From positions 3,068,001 through 3,132,000 of the forward strand of contig OX291562.1 of NCBI GenBank assembly GCA_946406115.1: 64,000 nucleotides of DNA, read 5' to 3'. A model generated the notes under the pieces. It made no database searches and was not told the origin of the DNA. It saw only the letters and a list, made by a program, of their open reading frames with translations. Numbering within the stretch: the first letter of the stretch is position 1; each line of letters begins with the position of its first letter. Position numbers and translations under genes: made by a program. The stretch is from Apoda limacodes (Eukaryota; Arthropoda; Insecta; Lepidoptera; Limacodidae). Below, one piece after another: positions 35,185 to 46,619 of the stretch.

Positions 35185-35869
35185 GCTTACAAATTTATTA
35201 ATAGCTCAAATATCGCGCCACATACCGGGTCCGATTGTAAATATAAACTCTCACTTAAACACTTACAAAAAAATCATCAAAATCGGTATAGCCGTTTAGA
35301 AGCAGTTTATGAATGTACACACGTATTATATATAAAAAAATAAAAATACTGACTATTAATTGATAAGATATGCAAGTTTCTTTGAGATGTTTTTCTTCAC
35401 CGGAAAACCAGTGGAGTGAATAGTCGAGATACTTGAAAATGTAAGAAAAAGTCTTGTTGTGTCTGTACACCTATAGGTAGAATAGGTGACGAAAATGTGT
35501 GTGACGATTGCATTATTCTTGTAGGAACCTAACATTCCTAAAATTTTTATTTAACCTTTTCGTTGAAAATTAATAATAGCATGTTTGTTGTAAAAAAATT
35601 AGTGTCGGACAACCGTCCGGAATCGTGACAACTTGTGCCTTTCACTTTTTATGTCTGTCTCTCTCGCTCTTAGGCGGGCTAACCATGCCGCGTGCCTCTC
35701 ACTCGCTCTCATTGTGAGCGCATAACGTGAGCGGAGCGTAACGCAGTTTCTTGAAGTGTCACCCGGCAAACCAATTTATAAGACGTTGTCACGTCAAAAC
35801 CAATAATATATGAATAGGTTTATAAAAATATCCTCATTTATTGTATGACAAAGGTTGCTTCTATGACGT
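35185..35869. other. AT-rich DNA with a GC-richer patch
   Basis: No coding sequence is supported. At 35600-35780 a CT-rich, GC-richer stretch (GTGTCGGACAACCGTCCGG, CTCACTCGCTCTCATTGTGAG) stands out; it may be an old repeat but I cannot pair its ends. Confidence 0.35.
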
Positions 35870-36335
35870 CAGCATTCACTAAGAAAGAATATTTCGAAAT
35901 GATTCCCTCATATAAAATAATAACAAAGGGGTTAGTGAGGTTGTATGAAAATAAGAAAGGATATTGTGAGATTCATCCCCTATATAGCAGAATAAACTAG
36001 GGGTTGTAAGGTTATATGAAAATAAGAACGGATGTTGCAAAATTCATCCCTTTATAAGAGATTAAACTAAGGGTTGTAAGGTTGTATGTAAATAAGAACG
36101 AATGTTGCAAAATTCATCCCCTATATAAGATAATTAACTAGGAGTTTTAAGGTTGTATGAAACTAAACTAGGGATTGTAAGGTTGTATGAAAATAAGAAC
36201 GGATGTTGCAAAATTCATCCCCTATATAAGAGAATAAAAAAGGGGTTGTAAGACTGTATAAAAATAAGAACGGATGTTGCAAAATTCATTCCCTATATAA
36301 GAGAATAAATTAGAGGTTGTAAGGTTGTATGGAAA
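35870..36335. repeat. ~71 bp tandem repeat, about six units
   Basis: GGGTTGTAAGGTTGTATG-type anchors lie at 35928, 36001, 36071, 36141, 36171 (short unit), 36243 and 36314, giving periods of 70-73 bp. The unit also contains AATAAGAACGGATGTTGC, AAAATTCATCCCC and TATATAAGAGAATAAA. One unit (36141-36170) is shortened to 30 bp. The leftmost unit is the most diverged. Confidence 0.85.
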
Positions 36336-36715
36336 ACTTTTATTTTTTCAATTAAAATTGTCCTCTATCGATATCATTTAGAGAACATTGAGTGAGAAAG
36401 TTTAAATGAGACATTCATCGCTTAATATGACTTAATTTTAAATAAGAAAAAAAAATAAGGCTTCTTTCCTAATTTATTACGGAACCCTAAATAGAAATAG
36501 TTGGATACAAAAAATAAATGCACTCATTTTAAATATTATAAATCAGTTAATATGCATTTAAAGCAATTATCAATTTTGCTTACTCCTTAAAGTCGCATCC
36601 AATCAACCTGGTTTTGGCACAGAGCTAGCTCGAGAAACTGAGGATATAGGATAGGTACTTTTTATCCCATTAGAGAGTTCGCGAAGAAATCTTTCCGCGG
36701 TAACCATATTCTTAA

Positions 36716-37075
36716 TGAGGCGCTCAGCGAGCTATAGAAGAGCTATGCTTGGTGTTTCTTTGAGCGATAAAATCCGAAATGCGGAAATTCGTCGAAAAAT
36801 TAAAGTTACCCATAGTACAAACAGTCAGCAAGCTGAAGTGGCAATAGGCAGGCCACATCGCTCGTTCAACTGATAACCGATAGGAAAGAAAGGTTCTCGA
36901 GTGGCGACCACGGATTGGAAGCTGCAGCGTGGAACGACCTCCTACCGAAGAAATACGACCTGGTTAGAGCTGCAGGAAGCCGATGGGCACAGGTGGCTTA
37001 AAACCGTCCGTTGTGGAGCAGATGGGGGAGGCCTACGTTCAGCAGTGGACGACTTCCGGGTGAAACGAACCAAAA
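36716..37075 (+). pseudogene. RTE retrotransposon 3-prime fragment
   Basis: It encodes the C-terminal end of an RTE-clade polyprotein. It is read in pieces: AMLGVSLSDKIRNAEIRRKIK, then VLEWRPRIGSCSVERPPTEE, then KPSVVEQMGEAYVQQWTTSG at the very end. Frames shift several times and stops are present. The same region is at 39570-39880 on the other strand. Confidence 0.8.
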
Positions 37076-38162
37076 CTATATTCCGTGCGGGCAAAGAATA
37101 TACGTTATATTCTATGCATTACTTAGTTTTCCAGCTCACATGGGCTGCGTTCCGAGTGTATATTTATGGTTACATAGTCTAAATAGGCTGAAATAATAAT
37201 TTTAATAGTTAAGGTTTAGTTTAATTTAGTTAGTTTGATATATACTTTCAGTGTAATTTGTGTTCTTTTATATATATTTTTTTCTTTTTAATGTTTTATT
37301 GTAGTGCGTGTTCCGTTTGGTGGTTCGACGCCAATTCAGAAGGCTCCTACTGAAAATCAGTTCTGTACTGAGTTGTTCAGTTTTTATACTGAGTGGAAGT
37401 CTTTTTTGAAAATTAGTAGCGCAATGTAGATTATTTTTTATTATATTTTTTTTGTTTATGTTACAATGTCTTACTCTATCTAATAGCTGCTATTGTTTTC
37501 AAATAAATATTTTTCTTCTTTTCTTCTTCCTGTTATTATAATTATATGTATATTTCCTGAAACAGAACAATAATATACCAATTAATCGAATGAAATATTT
37601 ACTCGCCTGCGAGGAAGCAACCGCGGATTAATTACAATCTTGCTTTGTGAGCACAGCCTTTATTAATTACCGAGAAATTATGTAATGATACTGAGCCCAG
37701 ATGTATAACAATGCTTATTATGTAGGTACCCATCTCATAAATCAGTATACTGCTATGCCGCCGATGTAAACTCAATAGGGTATTGGCAAGGTAGTTAGAT
37801 TTTAATGAGATTCCTATGCTGCTGTTATAAATTAAGTAGGTTATGTGACAAGGTATTCCAAAAGTAAGTTAATCGAAAATTTTTTGGGAGCCATTAAATG
37901 CGTAAATTACGTGACGTATTTTTTTAATCATTTAGACCTTCATTGAAATTTATCCAATAAATGTTAAGCGAATTAATTATTTATCTATTTATTTATTGAA
38001 TTCCCACAGCGATACAGGTTAATAAATTACATTATTTTTTAATGACGATATCATAAAGCTAATTATGGAATTTCTTATGAGCTAACATTGTTCTATTTCA
38101 ATATTAGTATATGAATTCAATTTTTAATTTATTATACTACATAATACTAACTATATACTAGC
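37076..38162. other. AT-rich DNA, no gene seen
   Basis: Several TATATATTTTT and TTTCTTTT runs. No coding sequence is supported. Confidence 0.4.
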
Positions 38163-38232
38163 ATCAAAAAGCTGCCACTCCCCTTGGTTTAGCAGTCGGG
38201 TCATTACCCACAGAGCCACGGAGCCGACAATA
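38163..38232 (-). repeat. tRNA-derived SINE head
   Basis: On the minus strand it reads CCGTGGCTCTGTGGGTAATG, ACCCGACTGCTAAACCAAGG, then GGAGTGGCAG. It is closely related to the head of the SINE at 32546, but the B box is degraded and no body follows. Confidence 0.6.
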
Positions 38233-38297
38233 CAACACCGTTTTCTTGTTTTTTGTCTGTATATTTCAAATTTTGCAATCGATTTCATACATTTTCA

Positions 38298-38479
38298 TTC
38301 CAAGGATTTCTCTAAGGACTACAGTATGAGGTTCTTCAAGAAAGAAGTTATTGGATTTTTGAATGGTCGGCAACGCGCGAGTTATGCCCCTGGTGTTGTA
38401 AGCGTCCATGGGCCACGGTGACCGCTTACCATCAGGTGGACCGTGTGCTTGCTTGCCACCTTAGTGGTATAAAAAAAAA
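38298..38479 (+). repeat. Family C LINE 3-prime tail
   Basis: It matches the last 180 bases of the LINE at 27281-28264, from the FCKDYSIEFFKKEV region to TGCCACCTTAGTGGTATAAAA and poly(A). It is faced tail to tail by another piece at 38549-38815. Confidence 0.8.
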
Positions 38480-38548
38480 CATTTTGTAATAACTCACATT
38501 ATCTCATTAAGAAATTTTGCCTCTGGAAAAATAGATTAATAGCAGATG

Positions 38549-38815
38549 CCGTTAAGGTGGCAGACAGGCTTACGGTCCACCCACCCAGAAAGGCAGCAGT
38601 ACTCCATATGGGGCCAAACTTCCGACTTGTAAAGCAGCATCCTTTGCCCGACGTGAAGTTCTGCTTCGCTCTGTCGAGTACACCTTTGGTCTCCAGCTTC
38701 ACCTTGTCTTGCAAATGATCGGACTGAACATCGCTGGAGATATCAAAATCAAGGATCTCAATGCTCTTGGAGATGGAGAGGGTAGTTTTCTGGAATTGTG
38801 GGATCACAGTGAATT
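38549..38815 (-). pseudogene. Family C LINE fragment with internal deletion
   Basis: On the minus strand it reads LSISKSIEIL, DISSDVQ, DKVKLET, a GVLDRAKQ segment, then FGPIWSTAA-like sequence in a shifted frame. It then jumps directly to the 3-prime tail (GGTGGACCGTAAGC, GCCACCTTAACGG). About 450 bases of coding sequence are missing relative to the 27281 copy. Confidence 0.75.
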
Positions 38816-39569
38816 TAATTTTTTTGCATTAATTTGAGAGCATTTTTTTACTAATATATATATTACTAGTATATAATACTTATTCAGGAATAGGAAAAAC
38901 CGTTCTGACCGTTCACTTTCGGATAGACCTCTGTCCGGTGGACTGCAGTGGATGATGAAGATGCTGATGAAGTTTTTGATTTAGTTTTTAAACCTTAATG
39001 TTGTCTATATTTTATACATATATTTAAAGTCTGAGAATTAAATTTAATAAAATATTAAATTCTGTTTTGCTTTTCCTTATACATATTACTAGTACTTACA
39101 TGTTTGTTAGTGACCGTTGTGACGGGAGCGCGTATGTAATCGTACGTAAGTATACAGTTGCAATCTTCTAGGCGACATGCAATCCCACCATGAGTAGAAA
39201 CCCTGAAGCATTTTTGCTCTGTTAAAATAGAACGGTACCTAAGTTAGCGTCATAGTTTTTAATATTAATATTTCAGAAAGTAATTGTTGGAAGAAAATAT
39301 AAATATTATTATTTTTCATAATATATATATATTTCTAAATTTATCTTTTAAGATCTTTGACAATGAACACAGTAGGTAGTTGTACTTATGAGAAATTTAA
39401 TAAAAGTAAATGTTTACATTCTCTGCTAAAATATCCTTATATAATTAGGCCCTAGTGACAAAATCCTAGTGCATCAATCTTAACACACAAAACTTTCATA
39501 GAATTAAGAAATACAATATAAATAAATATTCCTTCGTTTCAGCCGAAAGACGTCTCTCTCTCTCTCTCT
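38816..39569. other. AT-rich DNA with RTE tail fragment
   Basis: About 38915-38970 (AGACCTCTGTCCGGTGGACTG, then GATGATGAAGATGCTGATG) is the typical 3-prime end of an RTE-type element with its GATGAT-like tail. The remainder is AT-rich. Near 39473-39510 there is similarity to 8294-8345. Confidence 0.5.
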
Positions 39570-41658
39570 TCCATATGTCTCCACAACGGCCGGTCCTGAG
39601 CCGCCCGCGCCCATCCGCTTCCTGCGATCGACGCGATGCCGATCCACGCTGCGTCTTCCGATCCGTGGTCGCCACTCGAGTACCTTTCTTCCCCATCGGT
39701 TATCGGTTTGACGAGCGATGTGGCCTGCCCATTGCCATTTCAGCTTGCTAACAGTTTGAGCTATGTAAGTAACTTTAGTTCTTCGGCGAATTTCCTCGTT
39801 TCAGATTCTAACGCGCAAAGAAACACCAAGCATACCTCTTTCCATAGCTCGCTGAGCGACTCTGAGCTTATTTAAGGGGCCAATAGACTTTCTACGTGAA
39901 GACGTGACGTCTTTAGGCACTGAGGTATTTCGGACGAAAAGATGTTGCATAGTTTCCGGACGCTGTCCAGCCGAGCTGGATTCTTCGGTTAACTTTGATT
40001 ACTTTTTGGAAAATGAAAATTGGACTACTTGCCCTAGGTATGTGTATTCGTCAACATCTTCTAGAGTAGCGTTACCAACAACAACCGGTATAAGCGCGAC
40101 ATGGACATTGAACATCACCTTCGTTTTATCCATATTCATTGTAATGCCAACCTGTTGGGAAACTCTGCTGAGGTCTCCGAGCATCGTGCCTAGGTCTTCC
40201 AGCGATTCTGCCATGACCACTATGTAAATCGAAAGTAAGTGATGTACTCGCCATTCCAGAAGCTTAAACACATCTTCCAACGCAGTTGTGAACAGTTTCG
40301 GAGAAATAACGTCTCCTTGTCTCACACATTTCTGCAGATGGATTGGTTTCGTGTTCTGGTCTTGTATATATACTCCGGACAGACATTGTGGCTCTGTTAT
40401 ACAAACACTTCAGCACTTCTATGTACCGATAGTCAATGTGGCACCGCTGGAGAGACTGTCACATCGCCCAGGTCCCGAAATAATCGAAGGCTTTTTCATA
40501 GTCCACGATCGCTACGCAAAGGGGCCGATTATACTTATTTGTTTTCTGTATAATCTTTCGCAGCGTATGTATGTGGTCCATAGTACAGCCTTTTCGGAAA
40601 CCGGCCTCTCGGGAGGCTGGAATGCGTTAATTTTGCGTTCGAGACGATTCGTAATGACCCTGGAAAACAGCTTAGAGACATGGCTCAGAAGCGAAATGGG
40701 TCTATAGTTCTTCAATGCGGTGAGATCTCCTTTTTTGAAGAAAAGTACGCTTCTGCTCCAAGCTTCTGGCGTAGTGCCTTCGAGAATAACAGAATTGAAG
40801 AGCCTTTGAAGGACTTTAAGTATCGGTGTTCCACCCTTTTTCAGAAGCTCTGACGTAATTCCGTCGTCGCCCGTCGCCTTATTGTTCTTTAGCTGTTTCA
40901 AGGCCATTCTAATCTCATATAAGCTGACGTCTGGGATTTCTTCGGTATAGTGCCGAGTTAATTTAGCTCTGTGTTCTTTGGTCGTCACGTTGATAGGCTC
41001 ACGAATTGAAGTATACAACTGCCTTTAGAAGTTCCCAATCTATCTCAATATTTCAGGTTTGGACGAAACGATTTTGCCAGTTTCGGTCTTTAGCTTTGTC
41101 AACTGTCGTTGCCCAATAGACAGGTATCTAGAAAACACTTTTGAGCCTTTATTTCGCTCTATAGCCTCTTCTACTCGTGATGAGTTGAAATGGCGTATAT
41201 CTCGTCGTATGGCTTTCGAGATTTGTCTATTGAGCCGCGTGTATTTGGACCTATCACATGAAGACTTCAATTTCATTTCGTGCCGCACCTTCATAAGGTT
41301 CAGAGTCTGATCAGAGAATGAGAGAGAGAAATGTGTTCTTTTTTGCGGCGAGCTTTGAAGAACATAGCTCCAACCGCTTGGACAGTTTCCACCAGCCTAT
41401 CATTTAAATAATCCACATTCTCGCAAACTGGTAGGCACTGAAAGCGATTTTGAAGTTCGAGCTGAAAATATTCGGGGTTCTGTATGAAGGCACTCATTGG
41501 TCGGAGCGTAGACGTTATCAAACGACTTCTTTCAAATTCGAGGTTAATATACAGCGTGCCTCCTATCATGCAGTGATTGCTGCCAGTTTTCACTCTATTG
41601 ATCACAGAGACATCGCTGAATATTCACCTATCAGAAATGATCTTTTCTCCTGTTTATG
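39570..41658 (-). pseudogene. RTE retrotransposon, EN C-terminus to RT C-terminus
   Basis: On the minus strand: the endonuclease end (VINRVKTGSNHCMIGGTLYI, 41620-41300), linker (YTRLNRQISKAIRRDIRHF), then fingers/palm at 41018-40512 with LKQLKNNKATGDDGI, VLFFKKGDLTALKNYRPISL and the LSHVSKLFSRVI block. Motif B follows (RQGDVISPKLF, 40325). The catalytic FADD box is lost: the sequence goes from YFRF straight to ACATAGTGG, where relatives read ADDIVV, consistent with a 7-base deletion. The RT end (KMNMDKTKVM-like, YLGQVV) and, after a deletion, the C-terminal domain (LKWQWAGHIARQTDNRWGRK, WRPRIGRRSV) follow to 39571. The order and words are diagnostic of the RTE clade. Confidence 0.85.
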
Positions 41659-42189
41659 ACTCCCTGAAGGTTAGTCTTAGGTTTTATGGCGCGTATTTTA
41701 CATCAATAACAACCTATTTAGTGGAATTTGATAATGAGGAAAATTACCATAACTAACTCATGGCATGATGTATTCAAGCCAAATTATTAGTAATAATGAT
41801 ATTACGGTGGCATGATATTTATCATGTTTTCCTGAGAGAATCGATAAAAAGGTAAACTTTTTGTTCTGACTGCGTATTCCAACGTATAAATTACGGTATT
41901 TAAACATATAACAACGAAACCCGATATTTACATTCGTTGCCGTAACCCTTTTAGCAAGAGTGAGGTGCTAAGTTACAAGTTAATGTTCATAAAATGAACC
42001 ATGTGTTTGTTAAACTTATCATGTTCTGTTGATGTTTCTGAAATAATTTTGCCAGTAGCTAATAAATAAAAATATTAAACAATAAAACAGTTGTGTTTAA
42101 CTCATACAATAATGACGTCAATTTTGACGTTTGTAAGTAAAAATCCCATACAATAATAAATCCATTCTGCAAAATATGTTTTTGATGCA
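41659..42189. other. AT-rich DNA, no gene seen
   Basis: No coding sequence or recognisable repeat. Confidence 0.4.
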
Positions 42190-42570
42190 GTGAGTGTCAG
42201 TTTTAATTGGTATAATGATTGTCTGTTTTAATTGATACAATGATTGTGTGTTTTAATTGATACAATAATTATATGTTTTAATTGATACAATCATTGTGTG
42301 TTTTATTTTATACAATAATTGTAGGTTTTAATTGACCCAATAACTGTATGCTTTAATTAATACAATAATTGTCTGTTTTAATTGATACAATAACTGTATG
42401 TTTTAATTGATACAATAATTGTCTGCTTTAATTGATACAATTATAGTGTGTTTTAATTGATACAATAATTGTATATTTTAATTGATGCAATAATTGTATG
42501 TTTTAATTGATACCATAATTGTCTGTTTTAATTGATTCAGTGATTGTCTGTTTTATTTTGATACAAGAAT
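42190..42570. repeat. 25 bp minisatellite, about 15 units
   Basis: The unit is TTTTAATTGATACAATAATTGTCTG with anchors at 42201, 42226, 42251 and so on at a steady 25 bp. Variants alternate at positions 14-17 (ATAATTG/ATGATTG/ATAACTG) and at the final CTG/TGTG/TATG. Confidence 0.9.
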
Positions 42571-42774
42571 TACTACTGTATATCGTAACGACAAAGAATA
42601 AGCACGATTACAAGGTGGCTCTAATATTATGTCCCATTTCATTATCCATCAAATTTAAAATAATAAATGGTAAATTGAAATAATAGACCCCTCTCCCAGT
42701 TCTCAGCGAACTATTAAAAGTAATCCGGGATTGGACACGGGACTACATAAAATTTGTATGAAATAATGGCTCTT

Positions 42775-43384
42775 TTGAGCTTTTACTCGCAGTTGCGTCC
42801 TAAATACGGTTATCGATGTAGTATTTCACCGGCAACTCCTCAATTATAAAAAAAAAACGGGTTGCACTGCGGGAGTGCCGGCAGAAGTGAAAACATACTC
42901 GCTTTTTACTTCCCATCACTTCTTATCCATATTTATTTATTAAAAATAATAACTTATGTTTATTTACTTTTTTGACGTTGTATATTTGACAGCTCAATCT
43001 GTCATAGAATTAAAATCCCATATCCAACCTCCCTGTACTACTCATAATCGTCATATACTAAAAATAAAAATTAACCTAATGTAAATAAACGTCACGTGTC
43101 CTAACGCGAGAGATATCTTACGAATTTTCGATCAGGACACGTGACCTGACGCGAGTTTAACAGTCTTTACAAATCACAAAAAAAGTGCACAGCGCCGCTA
43201 AAGAAGTTTTCACTTCAAAAACCGACTCACGCTTGACGTTTTCAATTAGCCTATGTCCTTTCCTGGACCTCAAACTTACTAAATTTTTTTTAACTTAATC
43301 GGTTTAGCGGTCTAAGCGTAAAGAGTTATCAGACAGATAGACAGACAGACAGAGTTACTTTCGCATTTATAATATTAGTATAGA
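42775..43384 (-). repeat. Helitron/SINE-like element split by a nested MITE
   Basis: The flanks 42775-42850 and 43227-43384 read together as one element of the family at 44628-44859, ending CGCATTTATAATATTAGTAT. The intervening 42857-43226 is a nested MITE. The intact relative at 44628 provides the empty-site comparison. Confidence 0.7.
42857..43226 (+). mobile_element. Nested MITE, full-length copy with GAAGTGAAAAC ends
   Basis: It runs from CGGGTTGCACTGCGGGAGTG to GCCGCTAAAGAAGTTTTCACTTC, 370 bp. Inner motifs are ATCAGGACACGTGACCTGACG and AACGTCACGTGTCC. It is flanked by A-runs that may be the target duplication. The same family as 28265-28588. Confidence 0.7.
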
Positions 43385-44275
43385 TTTTACAGTGCGACAG
43401 AAAATTTATGACTCGATAGCCAATATCTGGAAATAGTACTTCATAACTTAAACTGTTCAAAAGTGTTCGTTAAAACCTAATTTAAATTAAAAAAAAAATT
43501 ACTTTGACTTTGGAACGTAATAGGCACATAAATATTACATACAAAATGTGAAACAGTATACCTATATGTATGTTATTTAATACTTCAGCCTGTTAGGTAC
43601 CTAATAAACTCCTTGCCTCTAGTAAATAGCATTTATATTTATTCCTTCGTACCCTTTTCATTAAGGATAACTAAAATACTTAAGAATGGAAATTCCTATC
43701 AAAAATCTATTTCATACATCTTGAACTTAACCAAATTAAAGTGGAAAAAGAGCAATGAGAGAAACGCTGCACGTTGAAAAGAGTGTCTGTCACATGTTTG
43801 TATTAGATTAAAAAAAATATATAAAATTTATTAAACTTACTTACGGATTTTTTCTTACGTAAACATCTTCGAGTTGTACATATTTTAAAAGTTCTCAAAA
43901 CAATTTTACAATGGTAGAAGGAAAAATTTTGCTCATTTTCTTAATAAATTACCCATCTTAAAAGCAAATCGAGGAAACAAAAGCTTGCAGCTGAAGGAAA
44001 ATTAAATTCAACATTTGATAAATCGTTATTTACTTGAAATATGCTGTGTCATTTTTGATTAATTTTGTTGCCAATAATTTTCTTGCTTCTTTATTCATAA
44101 ATAAATATTATTTTCTAAAAATATGCCAGTGATAAATTTATTGTGCTCAGAAGACTATACAAATAGCCAATACGTGGAAAGTTAAATCAGCTAACATAGG
44201 ACTAATGATTGGTAAGCTAAGTTGGCAAAAATCTTGCCGAAAAACTTAGAAAACAGATAAACAATACAGAATAGA
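43385..44275. other. AT-rich DNA, no gene seen
   Basis: No coding sequence is supported. Confidence 0.4.
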
Positions 44276-44600
44276 AAAGTCTAGAGTGGAGACAGTAATA
44301 CAGTAAAATTATTTGGCCAGGGATTTGACCAACAAGCCATTTAGAATCGTGAGAAGTTGGCTGTGGATCAGACGACCCTAGCTGGTGAAATGGGATTCGG
44401 TTTTTAGTCCATTTTCAAACATAAGTATTGAATGGTACACAATACTTAGGCACTTGACAATCGTCATGGACTTGAAACCAATTCCCATTCCAATTAGAGT
44501 TAGATAATCAGGAGTCTATTTGATTCAAAAATATATGAAAAGGGTATATGTTCAGCATTGGACGTCTCGCAGACAGATGATGCTTATAATAATGAAAATG
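44276..44600 (+). repeat. Decayed RTE-type 3-prime end
   Basis: It starts at a VLEWRQ-like word (CTAGAGTGGAGACAG). After about 260 diverged bases it ends GGGTATATGTTCAGCATTGG, ACGTCTCGCAGACAGATGATG, the usual GYVQQWTSRR plus GATGAT tail of these elements. Confidence 0.5.
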
Positions 44601-44627
44601 CAAACAAACAATTCATACTCTCATTAA

Positions 44628-44859
44628 TAATAATATTAGCTTTTTCTCGCGGTTCCACCAACCCTGAATTCGGTTATCGGTGTAGAATTTCAACGGCAAC
44701 TCCGTAATTATAGAAAAAATACAGACTCACACTTGTCGTTTTATCAGTAGCCTATGTCTTTCTCCGAGCCTCAAAATATCTCAATGCGAAATTTTATTTT
44801 AATCGGTTAACAGACAGACAGACAGACATAGTTACTTTCGCATTTATAATATTAGTATG
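44628..44859 (-). repeat. Helitron/SINE-like short element (empty-site relative)
   Basis: The plus strand runs from CTCGCGGTTCCACCAACC to TTCGCATTTATAATATTAGTAT. It lacks the MITE found in the 42775 copy. Confidence 0.65.
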
Positions 44860-44867
44860 GATTATTA

Positions 44868-45121
44868 TACTAGATTTTATCAGCGGCTCGATTATCGGCG
44901 TAGAATTTCTACGTCAACTCCTCAGTTATTCTAATGAAGTTTGCTATTAGCTCGGTAATAGTTATTCCCGCGGGAACTTTTGAATTTTTAGGGATCAAAA
45001 ACCCATATACTATTTCAGGACCTAACCTATATGCTTGGCAAGTTTCATCCTGATCCGTCCAGTGATGGAAGCGTGATTGAGAAACAAACATCCAAACTTT
45101 CATAATTATAATATTAGTAGG
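44868..45121 (-). repeat. Helitron/SINE-like short element
   Basis: It runs from TACTAGATTTTATCAGCGGC through TTATTCCCGCGGGAAC and AAGTTTCATCCTGATCCGTC to CATAATTATAATATTAGTAG. It directly follows the previous copy, nearly in tandem. Confidence 0.65.
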
Positions 45122-45730
45122 ATACATTGCAAATGAACGTTGGAACGTTGTTTCATAAATAAATTAAAACTTCGTGTGTTTCACATACAAATACATAAAA
45201 TATAAATTAAAGTTCCCTGACGATAATTTAATTAAAACAGTATTCATGTTATTAACTTAAAACTTGGACGGCTCATCACAAATGGCTGAACTGTTTCAGC
45301 ACTGAGTTAAAAATTTATTCGAGTTTCGTCTGTTTGACTACTGGCTCTGGCTTCTAGCCAACACATGGCGCGTGTGAAATTAAAATTACTGCAGAAGAGA
45401 AAAATCTTATATAATATAAATAAATAAATAATAATATTCTTTATTGACATAAGTAAAATAATACAGTAATACAAGAAAATACAGGTATAGTAATGGACTT
45501 CAATAAAAAGCATTACTCTAGGAAACCTCTGAGGTCCCAAGCAAGTTAATCATGTTTTTTGGAAGTCAGTACCTTCTCTGTCAATGTTACAAAATTTTGT
45601 AATTGGTATGTAAATAAAACAAATTTTAGAATAAACCAGTCAAACCGTAGAGAAATTTTTAATAAGTTTTTCCGTCTCTTGATATTTCATTTTCAGGTCG
45701 GTACCCAAAGGGAAACAGGTAGACGCTTGA

Positions 45731-45731
45731 A

Positions 45732-45783
<52 letters not shown>
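45731..45783. repeat. (TA)n microsatellite
   Basis: A TA run interrupted once by TACATA. It yields a spurious Tyr/Ile open frame. Confidence 0.9.
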
Positions 45784-45784
<1 letters not shown>

Positions 45785-45847
45785 CTTAAAAAAAATTAAA
45801 TTAAAATAAAAAAAATATTTCCCATACATAAAACGTGATTTTTGTGC

Positions 45848-45912
45848 CGTTTTTATAGATAACGGTACGGAACCCTTTGTGCGCGAGTCTGAATCGCACT
45901 TGGTCGATTTTT
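45848..45912 (+). repeat. GTACGGAACCCT...CGCACTTGG repeat fragment
   Basis: It reads CGGTACGGAACCCTTTGTGC, GCGAGTCTGAATCGCACTTG, GTCGATTTTT. The plus-strand relative of 17760-17805. Confidence 0.65.
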
Positions 45913-46279
45913 AATTGCTAAGCCTTAACAAACTTCTTAAAAGATACCTCACATACTAGTTTGTATCATCTAGGAGGCGAACCACTGCGAGAACTTGGGA
46001 GAAACACTGCGGAATTCTTTTGTATAAACATATTTTATTTATATTAAGGTTAATAGTGATGTGCATGCCTCTAGTGCTAAGGTATGCTGAAGTGTCTCCG
46101 AGCGCTCGCCGCTTGTTGGTGCGTCGCCGATATGCGGGTGTGTTTGTGGTTTGACGACGTGTACCTAAGCAAGGTAAGATAAAGTCTGCACAAAACAATA
46201 ATTGCACCAAAGCCTAGGATTTTTTCGCTACGCTTATATCTATGAATTGCACGATGTTATTTAAACGTCAACATTATTT

Positions 46280-46445
46280 GTCGCAAAACCGATGCCTGTT
46301 GGGCCGGAAGAGTCTTAGAGTGGAGACAACTGTTTAGTAAGTAGACCTGAAAATAGTAGCCAGCAGAGGCTAGATGAGAATGGTGGAGGACCGGGTGTGG
46401 TATAGTTTATTAGGAAAGGCCTATGTCAAAAAGAAGACTGCTATG
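46280..46445 (+). repeat. RTE-type 3-prime end fragment
   Basis: GGGCCGGAAGAGTCTTAGAG (GRVLEW-like) leads after a deletion to GAAAGGCCTATGTC (KAYV-like). It is a short decayed tail immediately upstream of the family C element. Confidence 0.5.
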
Positions 46446-46619
46446 GGCTGATTGATTGATTTTTACGAGAGGTAGGGCACTGCATGTACTCGCTCGAATA
46501 AGTCGCCCGAAAAAATAAAGCGGGGCATAGCGAGTACTTGCTCGAATGAGCGGCCCGAACTGGGGAAGTACCTTCTCCTTACAGAAAACCGCGGCCATAA
46601 TAACACTAACTTAGAGTAG

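Larger units (their letters stand above)
45122..46279. other. AT-rich DNA with simple repeats
   Basis: Contains an AT microsatellite (45731-45783) and a repeat fragment at 45848. No gene is supported. Confidence 0.4.

Noticed and set aside
45559..45789. 76-codon frame ending in Tyr/Ile repeats
   Set aside because: A translation of the (TA)n microsatellite; upstream part not coding-like.
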